Of a stretch of DNA of 37,158 bases, positions 8,709-17,362 are shown piece after piece. Source of the stretch: Gemmatimonadota bacterium (GTDB lineage: Bacteria > Gemmatimonadota > Gemmatimonadetes > Longimicrobiales > Gaopeijiaceae); contig JAOTVL010000019.1 in assembly GCA_029863525.1 (NCBI GenBank), positions 1-37,158 on the forward strand. The letters are read 5' to 3'. The notes below the pieces were generated by a model. The model saw nothing but the letters and a program-made list of their open reading frames with translations, searched no databases and had not been told where the DNA came from. The position numbers and the translations under genes were made by a program. Position 1 is the first letter of the stretch. Each line of letters begins with the position of its first letter.

Positions 8709-10583
8709 GTGAGCGTGGCGTGCCGTGGCCCGGGCCGGGCCGCCGCACGGGTCACCCTGTGGGGAGGGCTGGCCGGGCTCTTCGCGGTGGTCGGCGCGCC
8801 CCCTCTAGGTGCGCAGAACCCCGTGGATTCGCTGCAGGTGGTGGACAGCACGCTCCTCGCGGACACCGCAGGGGTGCCGTCCGATTCGCTCGCGGCCGAC
8901 TCGGTCTTCTACAACCTCCCGATCGTCCAGGCGCGTGTCCCGGGGGGGTACCACACAGGCGTATGGACGTGGGACCGCCATTCGATCATGGCCTCGGGCG
9001 CGAACACCCTCGCCGAGCTCTTCGAGGAGATTCCGGGGCTGATTCCCCTCATGGGCGGGGACTACGGCACCCCCGCGGCCATGTCCGCCTTCGGTAGGGG
9101 ATCGGGCGCGTATCGTATCGTCCGCGACGGGTTCGAGCTGTATCCGGTCGATGGCGGGGTCGTCGACCTCCAGCACGTGGGCCTATCCGGGGTCCAGCGG
9201 ATCAGGCTCGATCGATCGATGAACCAGATGGTCGTCGAGATCTGGACCCACCGATTCGATGACGGCCGCCCGTTCTCCGTCATCGAAGCAGGGACCGGGG
9301 ATCTCGATACCAACGTGCTGCGCGGCGTATACACCGATCCCACGGCACTTGGGGGAAGCATCGGAGTCGGGCTGGAGCGGCTCGATACTCGCGGAAGCGG
9401 GCAGGGGCGGGAGGAGGGGGGAAACCGCACCGGAACGTGGGCGCGTTACCAGTACCACTTCGGCGATCGGGCGGGCTTGTCCCTCGACGCTCGACGGGTC
9501 GGGTCGCAGACCCGCGTCGAGCAATACGCACCGGAGGTGTCTCGGACGGACGTCGTTCTCCAGGGCAGCATTCGCCTCGGCGAGGGCGTCACGCTCCAGG
9601 GGATGACGGGACGGTCGAGCCTGGCCCGGGAGCCGACCCTCAGCGAGGAATACACCCGCATTGGCGGGTCGCGACGTCAGCACGGCCTGCGCCTCGGGCT
9701 CGAGCGGGGAAGCCTGTGGCTGAACGGTGAGTTTCGGAGCTACGAGGCAGGCCTCCCGACGCGCCAGTACGGTGCCTCGGGTGGTTCGAGCGCCGCGTGG
9801 GGTGGCGTCGCCGCTCGTGTCTCCCGCTCGTCTTGGCTCGGAGAAGGGGCCATGGATACCGGCCTTCGTCTCTGGCTGACGCCGCTCTCGTTCGTGACGC
9901 TTTTCGGCGCGTATGAGACAGGCGACTACGGTGCCCGAGCCGGCCCGATCGAAGACGAGGTGCCTCGACCGCCCCTCATCGACGACGGTGGCGTCGCCGG
10001 CTCGGCGATCATCACCGAGCGGGAGTCACTGCGTGTCGGAGGGATGCTCTCTCGATGGGGCGTCTCGATCGGCGGAGCGGCGCTCTACACGTACGCGGAC
10101 GAGGTGTCACCGCTCGGTCTCGAACTCGACGCGGGCGCGCCGTCCACGCAGGGCGTCCACCGCAACGGGTTCGAGGCGACGGCGGTGCTCCCGATGCCCC
10201 TGGACGGGCTGACGCTCGAGGGCTCGTACCAGTGGTGGGATGAGGCCGGTGTCTACCAGCCGGGTCAGATCTACCGGGGCTCGTTCGAATTCCATCGGGT
10301 CTTCAAGGAGTCGGGCAACCTCGAGGTGTGGGGGTCGTTGGGTGTGCGCGGACACGACCCGATGCTGACCTTCGCGCCCACGACAGCAGAGGGTGGCGCG
10401 GGCATCGTGCCGGTACCCTTCTATCAGAGCTGGCATGCACATCTGCAGGTCCGGGTCGTCACGGTGCGGCTGTGGATCGGGATGGACAACATGACCTTCC
10501 GTCGGAATCTGAGGAGCTATCCGGGTCGGCCGCTTCCCGTTGGCCGATCCTTCTTCGCCCTTCGCTGGGACTTGTGGAACTGA
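8709..10583 (+). CDS. Outer-membrane plug/barrel protein (TonB-dependent-receptor-like)
   Basis: After a signal peptide (basic start, hydrophobic VTLWGGLAGLFAVVG, cleavage after PPLGAQ) comes a plug-like domain: SGANTLAELFEEIPGLIPLMGGDYG, then FGRGSGAYRIVRDGFELYPVDGG, then LSGVQRIRLDRSMNQMVVEIWT. The remainder is strings of short alternating strands rich in Gly, Arg and aromatics (for example ARYQYHFGDRAGLSLDARR), as in a beta-barrel, ending in FFALRWDLWN. At about 624 residues it is shorter than many TonB-dependent receptors, and no clear TonB box was found, so transport is uncertain. GTG 8709 is 8 nt after GGGG; GTG 8676 (adding MKRAARRGVSA) is a close alternative. The protein's cargo is unknown. 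Confidence 0.75.
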   Translation: MSVACRGPGRAAARVTLWGGLAGLFAVVGAPPLGAQNPVDSLQVVDSTLLADTAGVPSDSLAADSVFYNLPIVQARVPGGYHTGVWTWDRHSIMASGANTLAELFEEIPGLIPLMGGDYGTPAAMSAFGRGSGAYRIVRDGFELYPVDGGVVDLQHVGLSGVQRIRLDRSMNQMVVEIWTHRFDDGRPFSVIEAGTGDLDTNVLRGVYTDPTALGGSIGVGLERLDTRGSGQGREEGGNRTGTWARYQYHFGDRAGLSLDARRVGSQTRVEQYAPEVSRTDVVLQGSIRLGEGVTLQGMTGRSSLAREPTLSEEYTRIGGSRRQHGLRLGLERGSLWLNGEFRSYEAGLPTRQYGASGGSSAAWGGVAARVSRSSWLGEGAMDTGLRLWLTPLSFVTLFGAYETGDYGARAGPIEDEVPRPPLIDDGGVAGSAIITERESLRVGGMLSRWGVSIGGAALYTYADEVSPLGLELDAGAPSTQGVHRNGFEATAVLPMPLDGLTLEGSYQWWDEAGVYQPGQIYRGSFEFHRVFKESGNLEVWGSLGVRGHDPMLTFAPTTAEGGAGIVPVPFYQSWHAHLQVRVVTVRLWIGMDNMTFRRNLRSYPGRPLPVGRSFFALRWDLWN

Positions 10584-10646
10584 CTCCTCTACCTTTCGCG
10601 TGAGCAGATCGGAGACCGGGGTGCGCCCCGTCACGGGAGGCGACGG

Positions 10647-11534
10647 ATGATTCGGAGCATGACGGGGTTCGGCGACGCGGAGCTCGACACGCCGGCGGGA
10701 CGGTTGCGGATCGAGGTGAAGACGGTCAATCACCGATTCTTCAACGCGAATGTGAAGACGCCCTACGGCTTCGACCGCCATGAGCCGGCGATGACCGAAG
10801 TGCTCAAACGCCACTTTGCGCGCGGTCACGTGACAGCGTCGCTTTCACTCGACCGCTCGACGGCGGCGGGCACGCAGGCGCCGGCGATCGATCTCGTGAA
10901 GGCACGAGCCTATTTCGACGCGCTCCAGGCGCTCAAGAGAGAGCTGTCTCTCGACGGCGAACCCGACCTGTCGCTTCTGGCGAAGTTCGACGACGTCTTC
11001 CGCGCCCCGGAGCCGGACAGGGTCGAGGGTGTGGAACCGGAGCACGTGTCCGACCTCACCGAGCAGGCGGCCGCGGCGTGCACCGCGATGCGGGCTGCGG
11101 AAGGGGAGCGGCTCGAGGCGGACCTCCGGGGACGAATGTCGGCGATGTCCCATCAGCTCGGTCGATTGGAGGCGCGCGCACCCGAACGCCTCCTCGAGCA
11201 TCGAGACCGTTTGCGGCAGGCCGTGCTGGAGCTCACCGAACAGGTTGACGTGGACGAGGAGCGGCTCGCCAAGGAGATCGCCTACCTGGCCGAGCGGTGG
11301 GACATCAACGAAGAGGTCGTGCGCTTTCGCTCACATCTGGAGCTCTTTCGGGAGGCGCTGGCGGGCGACGCCTCGGAGCCCGTCGGCAAGAGACTCGGCT
11401 TCCTCGTGCAGGAGATGCATCGGGAGGCGAACACGATCGGCTCCAAGGCGAACGACGCGGGACTGTCGGAAGTGGCCGTTGCCATCAAGGAGGAGATCGA
11501 ACGCCTCCGCGAACAGGTCGAGAACGTCGAGTGA
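10647..11534 (+). CDS. yicC: YicC family endoribonuclease
   Basis: YicC-type proteins are ring-forming endoribonucleases involved in small-RNA and mRNA turnover. The 295-residue product begins MIRSMTGFGDAEL (the SMTGFG block is diagnostic) followed by RIEVKTVNHRFF. The C-terminal domain carries DINEEVVRFRSHL and GKRLGFLVQEMHREANTIGSKAND, which hold the conserved acidic and His residues. A long helical middle section separates the two. Placement directly before gmk is a conserved arrangement across bacteria. The stop codon overlaps the GTG start of gmk by 4 nt (GTGA), so translation is probably coupled. Confidence 0.95.
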   Translation: MIRSMTGFGDAELDTPAGRLRIEVKTVNHRFFNANVKTPYGFDRHEPAMTEVLKRHFARGHVTASLSLDRSTAAGTQAPAIDLVKARAYFDALQALKRELSLDGEPDLSLLAKFDDVFRAPEPDRVEGVEPEHVSDLTEQAAAACTAMRAAEGERLEADLRGRMSAMSHQLGRLEARAPERLLEHRDRLRQAVLELTEQVDVDEERLAKEIAYLAERWDINEEVVRFRSHLELFREALAGDASEPVGKRLGFLVQEMHREANTIGSKANDAGLSEVAVAIKEEIERLREQVENVE

Positions 11535-12187
11535 CGGCGCGCGGCCGGCCGGTGGTGCTCGCGGCGACAAGCGGCACCGGAAAGACCACGATCGCGCGAC
11601 GACTGGTGGAGGCGTCGGATCGATACGTGTTTTCCACGTCAGCGACGACGCGTCCGCCCCGCCCGGGTGAACAGGACGGCGTCGACTACCACTTTCTCTC
11701 ACCCGGAGAGTTCCGTCGGCGCGTCGATGAGGGCGCATTCCTCGAGTGGGCGCGGGTACACGGGCGCATGTACGGTACGCTCAGGTCGGAGGTGGAGGAG
11801 GCCAGCCGCACAGGGCGCAACGTGGTGCTCGACATCGACGTTCAAGGGGCGCGCCAGATCAAGGAGGCGATGCCCGAATCGCTCCTGATCTTCGTTCTGC
11901 CGCCTTCCGTTGATATAATGATGGCTCGTCTGGAAGGTCGGGGCACGGAAGACGGGGCGACGATCGCTCGTCGTCTTGGATCGGCGCTCTCGGAACTGCG
12001 GGCGGTGTCGGAGTTCGACCACGTGGTGGTGAACGACGACTTGGACGACTGCCTCGCGGAGATTCGAGCGATCGTCGAGGAGGGAGTGGCGCCGGAGCTT
12101 CCGGAGTTCGACGCCGCGCACTTCCGGGCCGAAATCGCTCGGATCCTCCGGATCGAGTACGGCCAATACATGCAGCACAACGAATAG
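11531..12187 (+). CDS. gmk: Guanylate kinase
   Basis: Converts GMP (and dGMP) to GDP with ATP, a required step in GTP and dGTP supply. The GTG start overlaps the yicC stop and gives 218 residues. The P-loop is ATSGTGKTT near residue 12; the usual first residues GPSG appear here as ATSG, a tolerated change. The GMP-binding part follows: STSATTRPPRPGE, DGVDYHFLSPGEF, and FLEWARVHGRMYGT. LDIDVQGARQIKE and the LID arginines (RLEGRGTED, ATIARRL) complete the family pattern. The frame is open well upstream of 11531, but that part lies inside yicC and lacks homology. rpoZ follows 8 nt later. Confidence 0.95.
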   Translation: MTARGRPVVLAATSGTGKTTIARRLVEASDRYVFSTSATTRPPRPGEQDGVDYHFLSPGEFRRRVDEGAFLEWARVHGRMYGTLRSEVEEASRTGRNVVLDIDVQGARQIKEAMPESLLIFVLPPSVDIMMARLEGRGTEDGATIARRLGSALSELRAVSEFDHVVVNDDLDDCLAEIRAIVEEGVAPELPEFDAAHFRAEIARILRIEYGQYMQHNE

Positions 12188-12195
12188 GAGCCCCG

Positions 12196-12414
12196 ATGCG
12201 GGTTTTCACGCCCAATGAAGTCGCGAGCGGTACCGAGAGTAAGTACCTCGGAGTCCTCGTGGCGGCCAAGTACACACGTGAGTTGAACTCGCTACCGCGG
12301 GAGGCGATGCCGCTCGGCGAAGAGAAGAAGCTCACGACGCGCGCGCTGGAGGCCCTGACGTCGGGTCAGATCGAGTTCCGCCTCGTAAAGCGCCGGCGCC
12401 GCGAAGAGCCCTGA
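12196..12414 (+). CDS. rpoZ: RNA polymerase omega subunit
   Basis: A 72-residue protein starting MRVFTPNEVASGTESKYLGVLVAAKYTREL, in which the segment SKYLGVLVAAKYTREL matches the omega core helix that clamps the beta-prime C-terminus (R/KY..V..AA..AR pattern). KKLTTRALEALTSGQIEF matches the second conserved block (KP...AL.E...GKI). Omega helps assemble and stabilise RNA polymerase. The order gmk-rpoZ-coaBC is widespread and supports the call despite the short length. The protein ends in a basic tail, KRRRREEP. A good GGAG ribosome site lies 6 nt before the ATG. Confidence 0.9.
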   Translation: MRVFTPNEVASGTESKYLGVLVAAKYTRELNSLPREAMPLGEEKKLTTRALEALTSGQIEFRLVKRRRREEP

Positions 12415-12462
12415 CGGAGCCCGTCCGCGATGACCCGGGCAGGCTCGTAGAGGCACGTTCCG

Positions 12463-13713
12463 GTGCCCGCCGCCATCCTCACGCCCTGCAGGCCATGGAC
12501 GGGTCGTCGGGTCGTCCTGGGGGTCACGGGTGGTGTCGCCGCGTACAAATCCATCCAGGTCGCGCGTGACCTGACCCGCCTCGGCGCCACGGTCGACGCC
12601 GTTCTCACGTCGGCTGCCCAGAGGTTCGTCACGCCGCTCGCGTACGAGGCGGTAACCGGGCGCCCCGCGCTCACCGACCTCTTTTCGGCGGACGGGGCCG
12701 CGCTCCATGTCCGACTCGGCCAAGAGGCCGACGTCGTTTGCGTGGCACCCGCTGGGGCCGATTTCCTTTCGCGCGCCGCGTCCGGTCGTGCGAACGATCT
12801 CATCTGCACGACGCTCCTCGCGACTCGGGCGCCAGTAGTCATCTGCCCGGCGATGAACGAGCGGATGTTCTCGCACCCGCAGGTCCAGCGGAATCTGGAC
12901 CACCTGAAGCAAGTCCTCGGATACGAGGTCGCCGGCCCCGGCCTCGGACCGTTGGCCGCCGGAGAGGGGGAGGGTCATGGTCGTCTGATCGAGCCCTGGC
13001 AGATCGAGGAGGCCATCGGCAGAGCGCTCACTCCGCGTGGCCGACTGGCCGGACGCCGTGTTCTGGTCACCGCGGGGCCGACGCGAGAGTCGCTCGATCC
13101 GGTGCGCTTCTTGGGAAACCGTTCGTCCGGGCGTATGGGGTACGCGATGGCCCAGGTCGCTTGGCGTCGTGGGGGCCAGGTCACGCTCGTGTCCGGCCCG
13201 TCCGAGCTCGACGACCCGTTCGGCGTCGACGTCGTGCGAGTCGAGACCGCGGAGGAGATGTTGGCCGCGGTGACGAAACACGCGTCCGAGGCCGACGTCC
13301 TGGTCTTCGCCGCGGCCGTAGCCGATTACCGACCCGTGGATCCCTCCGCGCGGAAAGTCAAACGTGCCGAGGCGGGCCCGGAGCTCGGAATCGTCATGGT
13401 CGAGAATCCCGATGTCGCCGTCGAGAGCCTCCGTGCCCGCAAGGCCGGAAGCGTCGCAGTGGGATTTGCCCTCGAGACCGACGACGTTCTCGCGAACGCC
13501 GAGAAGAAGCTCACGAAGAAGGGCTTCGACCTCGTGGTCGCGAACGACGCGACGGAGGAGGGAGCGGGGTTCGGTGTCGAAACCAACCGGGTGACGATCC
13601 TCGATGCCGAAGGTGGTCGAGAGGATCTCCCGCTCCTGTCAAAAAGCGAAACCGCGGAGGAAGTCTGGGACCGCGCCGAGTCCCGCCTGGCGCCCGAGGT
13701 GGGTCGGGCGTGA
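12463..13713 (+). CDS. coaBC: Bifunctional phosphopantothenoylcysteine synthetase/decarboxylase
   Basis: Performs two steps of coenzyme A synthesis: joining cysteine to 4-phosphopantothenate, then decarboxylation to 4-phosphopantetheine. The 416-residue chain has the flavin-binding CoaC half (about 15-185), with VTGGVAAYKSIQVARDL, the active-site His in ALHVRLGQEADVV, and the substrate-recognition motif PAMNERMF. The CoaB half (about 190-416) has VTAGPTRESLDPVRF, NRSSGRMGYAMA, AAAVADYRP and the KVKR lysine region. The start is GTG 12463; the only nearby ATG (in CCATGG) is out of frame. Its stop overlaps the GTG of udg by 4 nt. It follows rpoZ after 48 nt. Confidence 0.95.
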   Translation: MPAAILTPCRPWTGRRVVLGVTGGVAAYKSIQVARDLTRLGATVDAVLTSAAQRFVTPLAYEAVTGRPALTDLFSADGAALHVRLGQEADVVCVAPAGADFLSRAASGRANDLICTTLLATRAPVVICPAMNERMFSHPQVQRNLDHLKQVLGYEVAGPGLGPLAAGEGEGHGRLIEPWQIEEAIGRALTPRGRLAGRRVLVTAGPTRESLDPVRFLGNRSSGRMGYAMAQVAWRRGGQVTLVSGPSELDDPFGVDVVRVETAEEMLAAVTKHASEADVLVFAAAVADYRPVDPSARKVKRAEAGPELGIVMVENPDVAVESLRARKAGSVAVGFALETDDVLANAEKKLTKKGFDLVVANDATEEGAGFGVETNRVTILDAEGGREDLPLLSKSETAEEVWDRAESRLAPEVGRA

Positions 13714-14498
13714 GCGACCGACCCTCTCGGCAGGAAAGTGCCCGCCTTCTTCGCCAGCGACTGGAGATGGGTGCGGGCGAGCTCTTTCTGGAACGGATGA
13801 CCCGCGCGGAAGCGCTCGCCATTCTCTCCTCTCCGCGCATCGCCGACGCCGGATCCCTCGTCTCGGGAAATGTGGGGGCGGAGCCGGCGGCCACGGTAAA
13901 GACGCCGGACGATCAGCTCCCGGTGCTACCTGATGACCATGGAGCCCTCAGGGACATGGCGCTGGCTTGCACACGATGCCGCCTCTCCCAAGGTCGCACG
14001 CAGGTCGTGTTTTCGGACGGGCCACGGGACGCCCGCTTGATGGTCGTGGGGGAGGCACCGGGCGCGAACGAAGACAGCACCGGCGTGCCATTCGTCGGCG
14101 CCGCGGGAAAGTACCTGGACGTCCTTCTGTCGACGGTCGGACTCGGGCGCGAAGACACGGTGTACATCGCGAACGTCCTCAAGTGTCGGCCGCCTGGAAA
14201 CCGCGACCCGAAGCCCGATGAGATCGAAGCGTGTTCGCCGTATCTGAAGAAGCAGATCGAACTCGTGCGACCTGAGGCGCTGCTCGCCGTCGGCTCGTTC
14301 GCGGGTAAGCTCCTGACCGGACGAGAGAAATCGTCTCTCGGCAAGCTCCGTGGAGAGGTTCACAGCTATCTCGGGGTGCCCCTCGTCGTTACGTACCATC
14401 CCGCCGCGTTGCTGCGAAATCCCCGATGGACGCGGCCTTTTTGGGAGGATCTGCAGCTCCTTCGGGACGTGATGGACGCCTCTCGGGCGTCGAAGTGA
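13710..14498 (+). CDS. Uracil-DNA glycosylase, family 4, iron-sulfur type
   Basis: Removes uracil from DNA as the first step of base excision repair. The 262-residue product carries four cysteines for a [4Fe-4S] cluster: Cys87 and Cys90 (CTRC), Cys159 (LKCRPPGNRDP) and Cys175 (EACSPY). Motif 1, GEAPGANEDSTGVPFVG (about 114-130), and the C-terminal motif HPAALLRNP (His230) are the family-4 signature. About 75 residues precede the core, rich in charged helix (RQESARLLRQRLEMGAGELF), which is common in this branch. The GTG start is coupled to coaBC by a 4-nt overlap. A dnaB promoter lies over its last codons. Confidence 0.92.
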   Translation: MSDRPSRQESARLLRQRLEMGAGELFLERMTRAEALAILSSPRIADAGSLVSGNVGAEPAATVKTPDDQLPVLPDDHGALRDMALACTRCRLSQGRTQVVFSDGPRDARLMVVGEAPGANEDSTGVPFVGAAGKYLDVLLSTVGLGREDTVYIANVLKCRPPGNRDPKPDEIEACSPYLKKQIELVRPEALLAVGSFAGKLLTGREKSSLGKLRGEVHSYLGVPLVVTYHPAALLRNPRWTRPFWEDLQLLRDVMDASRASK

Positions 14499-14523
14499 CG
14501 GCGGACGCCACACGCGCTAGAAT
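14495..14523 (+). promoter_or_regulatory. Candidate promoter of dnaB
   Basis: GTGACG (14495-14500) and TAGAAT (14518-14523) are exactly 17 bp apart. The -35 overlaps the udg stop codon. The start codon at 14566 is about 35 nt past the expected start of transcription. TAGAAT also occurs before pgk. Confidence 0.5.
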
Positions 14524-14565
14524 CAGGTTCTTCGGTCCTCCGATCCCCCGTCGCCGACGTCCTTG

Positions 14566-15981
14566 ATGGAAGCTTCCCCGACCTTCGCCAACACGCTGTT
14601 CGACCGAACGCCCCCGTTCTCGATGGAGGCCGAGACGGCGGTGTTGGGCGGCATGCTCATCGATCGCGAGGCGGTGACGCGGGTCATCGAGATCGTCAGC
14701 GACGGCATGATGTACCGGGAGGGGAACCGTCGGATCTTCCGCTCGATGGTCCGCCTGTTCGAGCGCGGGGATGTCATCGACGTAATCACGATCGCGGAGG
14801 AGCTGAAGAAGACCGGCGAGCTGGACGCGGTGGGCGGGCTCGATTTCCTCGGTCAGTTGGTCGACGTCGTCCCGACGGCAGCGAACATCGAGTACCACGC
14901 CAACATCGTTCGAGAGAAGGCGCTGTTGCGCCGCCTGGTCGAGCAGGCGTCTCAGATCATTCGCGACGTGTACGACCAGGGTGAGCGCCAGGTCGAGGAA
15001 CTGCTCGACCAGGCCGAGGCTCGCATCTTCCAAGTGGCAGAGAGCCACAAGCGCGCGGGGTTCGTCTGGATCAAGGAGATCCTATGGGAGACCTTCGAGC
15101 ACATCGAGCGCCTGCAGGCCTCGGACTCGGGAATCACCGGCGTGCCGACCGGCTTCATGGACCTCGACCGCATGACGACCGGACTCCAACGGGGCGACCT
15201 CTGCATCATCGCTGCCCGTCCCTCGATGGGGAAAACCGCGTTCGCGCTCAACGTCTCGGCGACTGCGGCAATCTCACACCAGCGACCCGTCGCGATCTTC
15301 TCCCTCGAGATGTCATCGCAACAGCTCGTCCAACGACTGCTTTGCGCGGAAGGTCGCATCGATGCGCAGAAGCTGCGGCGCGGACGGCTCTCTCCCGAAG
15401 AGCATCAGCGGCTCGGTGCGGCTGCGGGTCACCTCAATACGGCCCCGATTTGGATCGACGATCAGCCGGGAAGCAATGTGCTCGAGATCCGCGCGAAGGC
15501 GCGCCGGATTCAGGCCGATTTGCGGTCTGCCGGCAAGGACTTGGGCATGCTGGTGATCGACTACATGCAGCTCATGTCGGGCACGGGTCAGTCGGAGAGC
15601 CGGGTGCAGGAGGTCAGTCAGATCTCTCGCGGCCTCAAGGCGCTCGCGCGTGAGCTCGACGTTCCGGTCATCGCTCTTTCCCAGCTCAGCCGTGGCCCGG
15701 AACAACGCACCGACAAGCGGCCCATGCTGTCCGACCTCAGGGAGTCCGGATCGATCGAGCAGGACGCCGATGTCGTCATGTTCCTCTTCCGTCCCGAGTA
15801 CTACGCTTCTGCGGAGAACCGACAGGAGATGGAGGGGAAGGCTGAGCTCATCGTGGCCAAGCAGCGGAACGGACCGACTGGGGTCGTGTCCCTCTACTTC
15901 CACAAGGCGCACACGCGGTTCGACTCCATCATGCCGTCGGCCCAGGGAGGCGGTTCGGGCGGAAACGGTTTCGGTCCGTGA
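14566..15981 (+). CDS. dnaB: Replicative DNA helicase DnaB
   Basis: The hexameric helicase that unwinds DNA at the replication fork. The 471-residue chain has the N-terminal DnaB domain (about 14-115: PPFSMEAETAVLGGMLID, HANIVREKALLRRL), a linker helix, and the RecA-like ATPase domain (about 190-460). Walker A is ARPSMGKTA (217-225). Walker B lies in MLVIDYMQLMSG, and the C-terminal blocks include DLRESGSIEQDADVVMFLFRPEYY and AKQRNGPTGVVSLYF. No intein is present, although this gene is a common intein site. TTG 14563 is directly in front of ATG 14566; the ATG is preferred. The stop overlaps the GTG of ispD. Confidence 0.97.
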   Translation: MEASPTFANTLFDRTPPFSMEAETAVLGGMLIDREAVTRVIEIVSDGMMYREGNRRIFRSMVRLFERGDVIDVITIAEELKKTGELDAVGGLDFLGQLVDVVPTAANIEYHANIVREKALLRRLVEQASQIIRDVYDQGERQVEELLDQAEARIFQVAESHKRAGFVWIKEILWETFEHIERLQASDSGITGVPTGFMDLDRMTTGLQRGDLCIIAARPSMGKTAFALNVSATAAISHQRPVAIFSLEMSSQQLVQRLLCAEGRIDAQKLRRGRLSPEEHQRLGAAAGHLNTAPIWIDDQPGSNVLEIRAKARRIQADLRSAGKDLGMLVIDYMQLMSGTGQSESRVQEVSQISRGLKALARELDVPVIALSQLSRGPEQRTDKRPMLSDLRESGSIEQDADVVMFLFRPEYYASAENRQEMEGKAELIVAKQRNGPTGVVSLYFHKAHTRFDSIMPSAQGGGSGGNGFGP

Positions 15982-16703
15982 CTGAGGGGAGGGACCCGGT
16001 CGACGACGCGGTCGCCGGGGTGCGGCTGCGCGTGGGCGTTGCCGTTCCGGCGGCGGGGAGCGGACGACGCATGGGGAACGTCAAGAAGGCCTTCCTCGAG
16101 CTCGCGGGCGAGCCCGTGCTCCTGCGTGCCCTCCGTCCCTTCCTGGCCGATGGGCGGGTGGCCCGTGTCGTCGTCGCGCTGGCGCCGGACGACGCCGCGG
16201 CGCCTCCCGAGTGGCTCACCGGCGCCGACCCCCGCGTCGAAATCGTCCGGGGCGGCGCGACACGAGGAGCCTCCGTGGCGGCCTGCCTCGAAGCACTTCC
16301 CGAGGACGTGCAGATCATCGCGGTCCATGACGCCGCCCGCCCCCTGGTGCCGGCGAGTGTGGTCCGACGTTGTATCGATGTCGCCGCCTCGGGTGTCGGC
16401 GCGGTGGCCGGCTGTCCTGTGGTCGACACCATGAAGGTGGTCGACCGGGAGGCCTTCGTGCGCTCGACTCCGGAGCGCTCGACGCTGTGGCACGCGCATA
16501 CGCCTCAGGTTTTTCCGGCCGAGGCGCTTCGCCGGGCATACGCGACGAGCGACGAGTCCGCCACCGACGATGCCTCATTGGTCGAGGCGCAGGGGCTGCG
16601 CATTCAGATGGTCGACGACGGGGCGCTCAATCCCAAGATCACACGGCCTGGGGACGTTGCGTTGGGCGAGGCGATCTTGGCGGCCTCGGGCGGCCCGTCG
16701 TGA
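15978..16703 (+). CDS. ispD: 2-C-methyl-D-erythritol 4-phosphate cytidylyltransferase
   Basis: Third step of the MEP pathway to isoprenoids: transfers CMP from CTP to MEP. The 241-residue chain carries the nucleotide-binding loop AVPAAGSGRRMGNVKKAFLEL with its conserved Arg and Lys, then VHDAARPLVPASVV, DTMKVVD, and TLWHAHTPQVFPAEALRRAY, all family blocks; ATDDASLVEAQG holds the MEP-binding region. Some 17 extra residues precede the core. The GTG start overlaps the dnaB stop (GTGA). No ispF follows; instead the next frame is the Sua5-type gene, overlapping by 1 nt (TGATG). Presence of ispD implies the MEP rather than the mevalonate route. Confidence 0.93.
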   Translation: MTEGRDPVDDAVAGVRLRVGVAVPAAGSGRRMGNVKKAFLELAGEPVLLRALRPFLADGRVARVVVALAPDDAAAPPEWLTGADPRVEIVRGGATRGASVAACLEALPEDVQIIAVHDAARPLVPASVVRRCIDVAASGVGAVAGCPVVDTMKVVDREAFVRSTPERSTLWHAHTPQVFPAEALRRAYATSDESATDDASLVEAQGLRIQMVDDGALNPKITRPGDVALGEAILAASGGPS

Positions 16704-17362
16704 TGTCGGGTGTCCAGACGCTGGACCTTCGCGGTGCGCCCGACCAGGACCTGACATCGGTCGTGTCCCACCTGCGGTCCGATGGGCTCGTCGCGTACCC
16801 TACCGAGACGGTGTACGGACTTGGAGGGGCCTGCACACCCGCCGCAATCGGCAGGGTGCAGCGCCTGAAGGGCCGTGACGACGACAAGCCGCTCCTCGTG
16901 CTCGTGTCTGGCCCGGAGGACGTTGCCTCGCTGCACTGGAACGAAGACGCGCGTGCTCTCGCCGAGATCTTCTGGCCTGGCTCGGTGACGCTGGTGCTGG
17001 CAGATCCGCAGGAGGTCTTCCCGCCCGGAGTTCGTAGTCCGGAGGGCGCCGTTGGCGTGAGAGTGAGCCCGCACCCCGTGACGAGGCGCTTGCTCGAGGC
17101 GTTCGGCGCTCCGCTCACCTCGACCAGCCTGAACCGAACGGGTGAGCCGCCGGTTTCCTCGGGGGCGCAGGCGCGCGAGCTTCTGTCCGAAATGGGTGCG
17201 CTCGACGCCGTCTTGCTGGACGGTGGCGCGTTGCCCGCGTCGGGTCCGTCCACGGTCGTCGATTGCACCGGGAAGACCCCGACGGTCCTGCGGGAGGGAG
17301 TGATTCCCGTTGGCCGTCTTCGTTGCGTACTTCCGGAGATCCATGGAATCCGAATCGACTGA
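16703..17362 (+). CDS. L-threonylcarbamoyladenylate synthase (Sua5/YciO/YrdC family)
   Basis: Makes threonylcarbamoyl-AMP from threonine, bicarbonate and ATP for the t6A modification of ANN-decoding tRNAs. The 219-residue product holds VAYPTETVYGLGGACTP, RVQRLKGRDDDKPLLVLVSG, FWPGSVTLVLADP, GVRVSPHPVTRRLLEAFG, and PLTSTSLNRTGEPP, the standard YrdC-domain pattern with ATP and threonine-binding residues. It lacks the C-terminal Sua5 domain, so it is the short TsaC type. ATG 16703 overlaps the ispD stop by one base; GTG 16700 is the in-frame alternative. Its end overlaps the phosphatase start by 20 nt. The same pairing with a YwlE-type phosphatase is known from Bacillus (ywlC and ywlE). Confidence 0.92.
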   Translation: MSGVQTLDLRGAPDQDLTSVVSHLRSDGLVAYPTETVYGLGGACTPAAIGRVQRLKGRDDDKPLLVLVSGPEDVASLHWNEDARALAEIFWPGSVTLVLADPQEVFPPGVRSPEGAVGVRVSPHPVTRRLLEAFGAPLTSTSLNRTGEPPVSSGAQARELLSEMGALDAVLLDGGALPASGPSTVVDCTGKTPTVLREGVIPVGRLRCVLPEIHGIRID

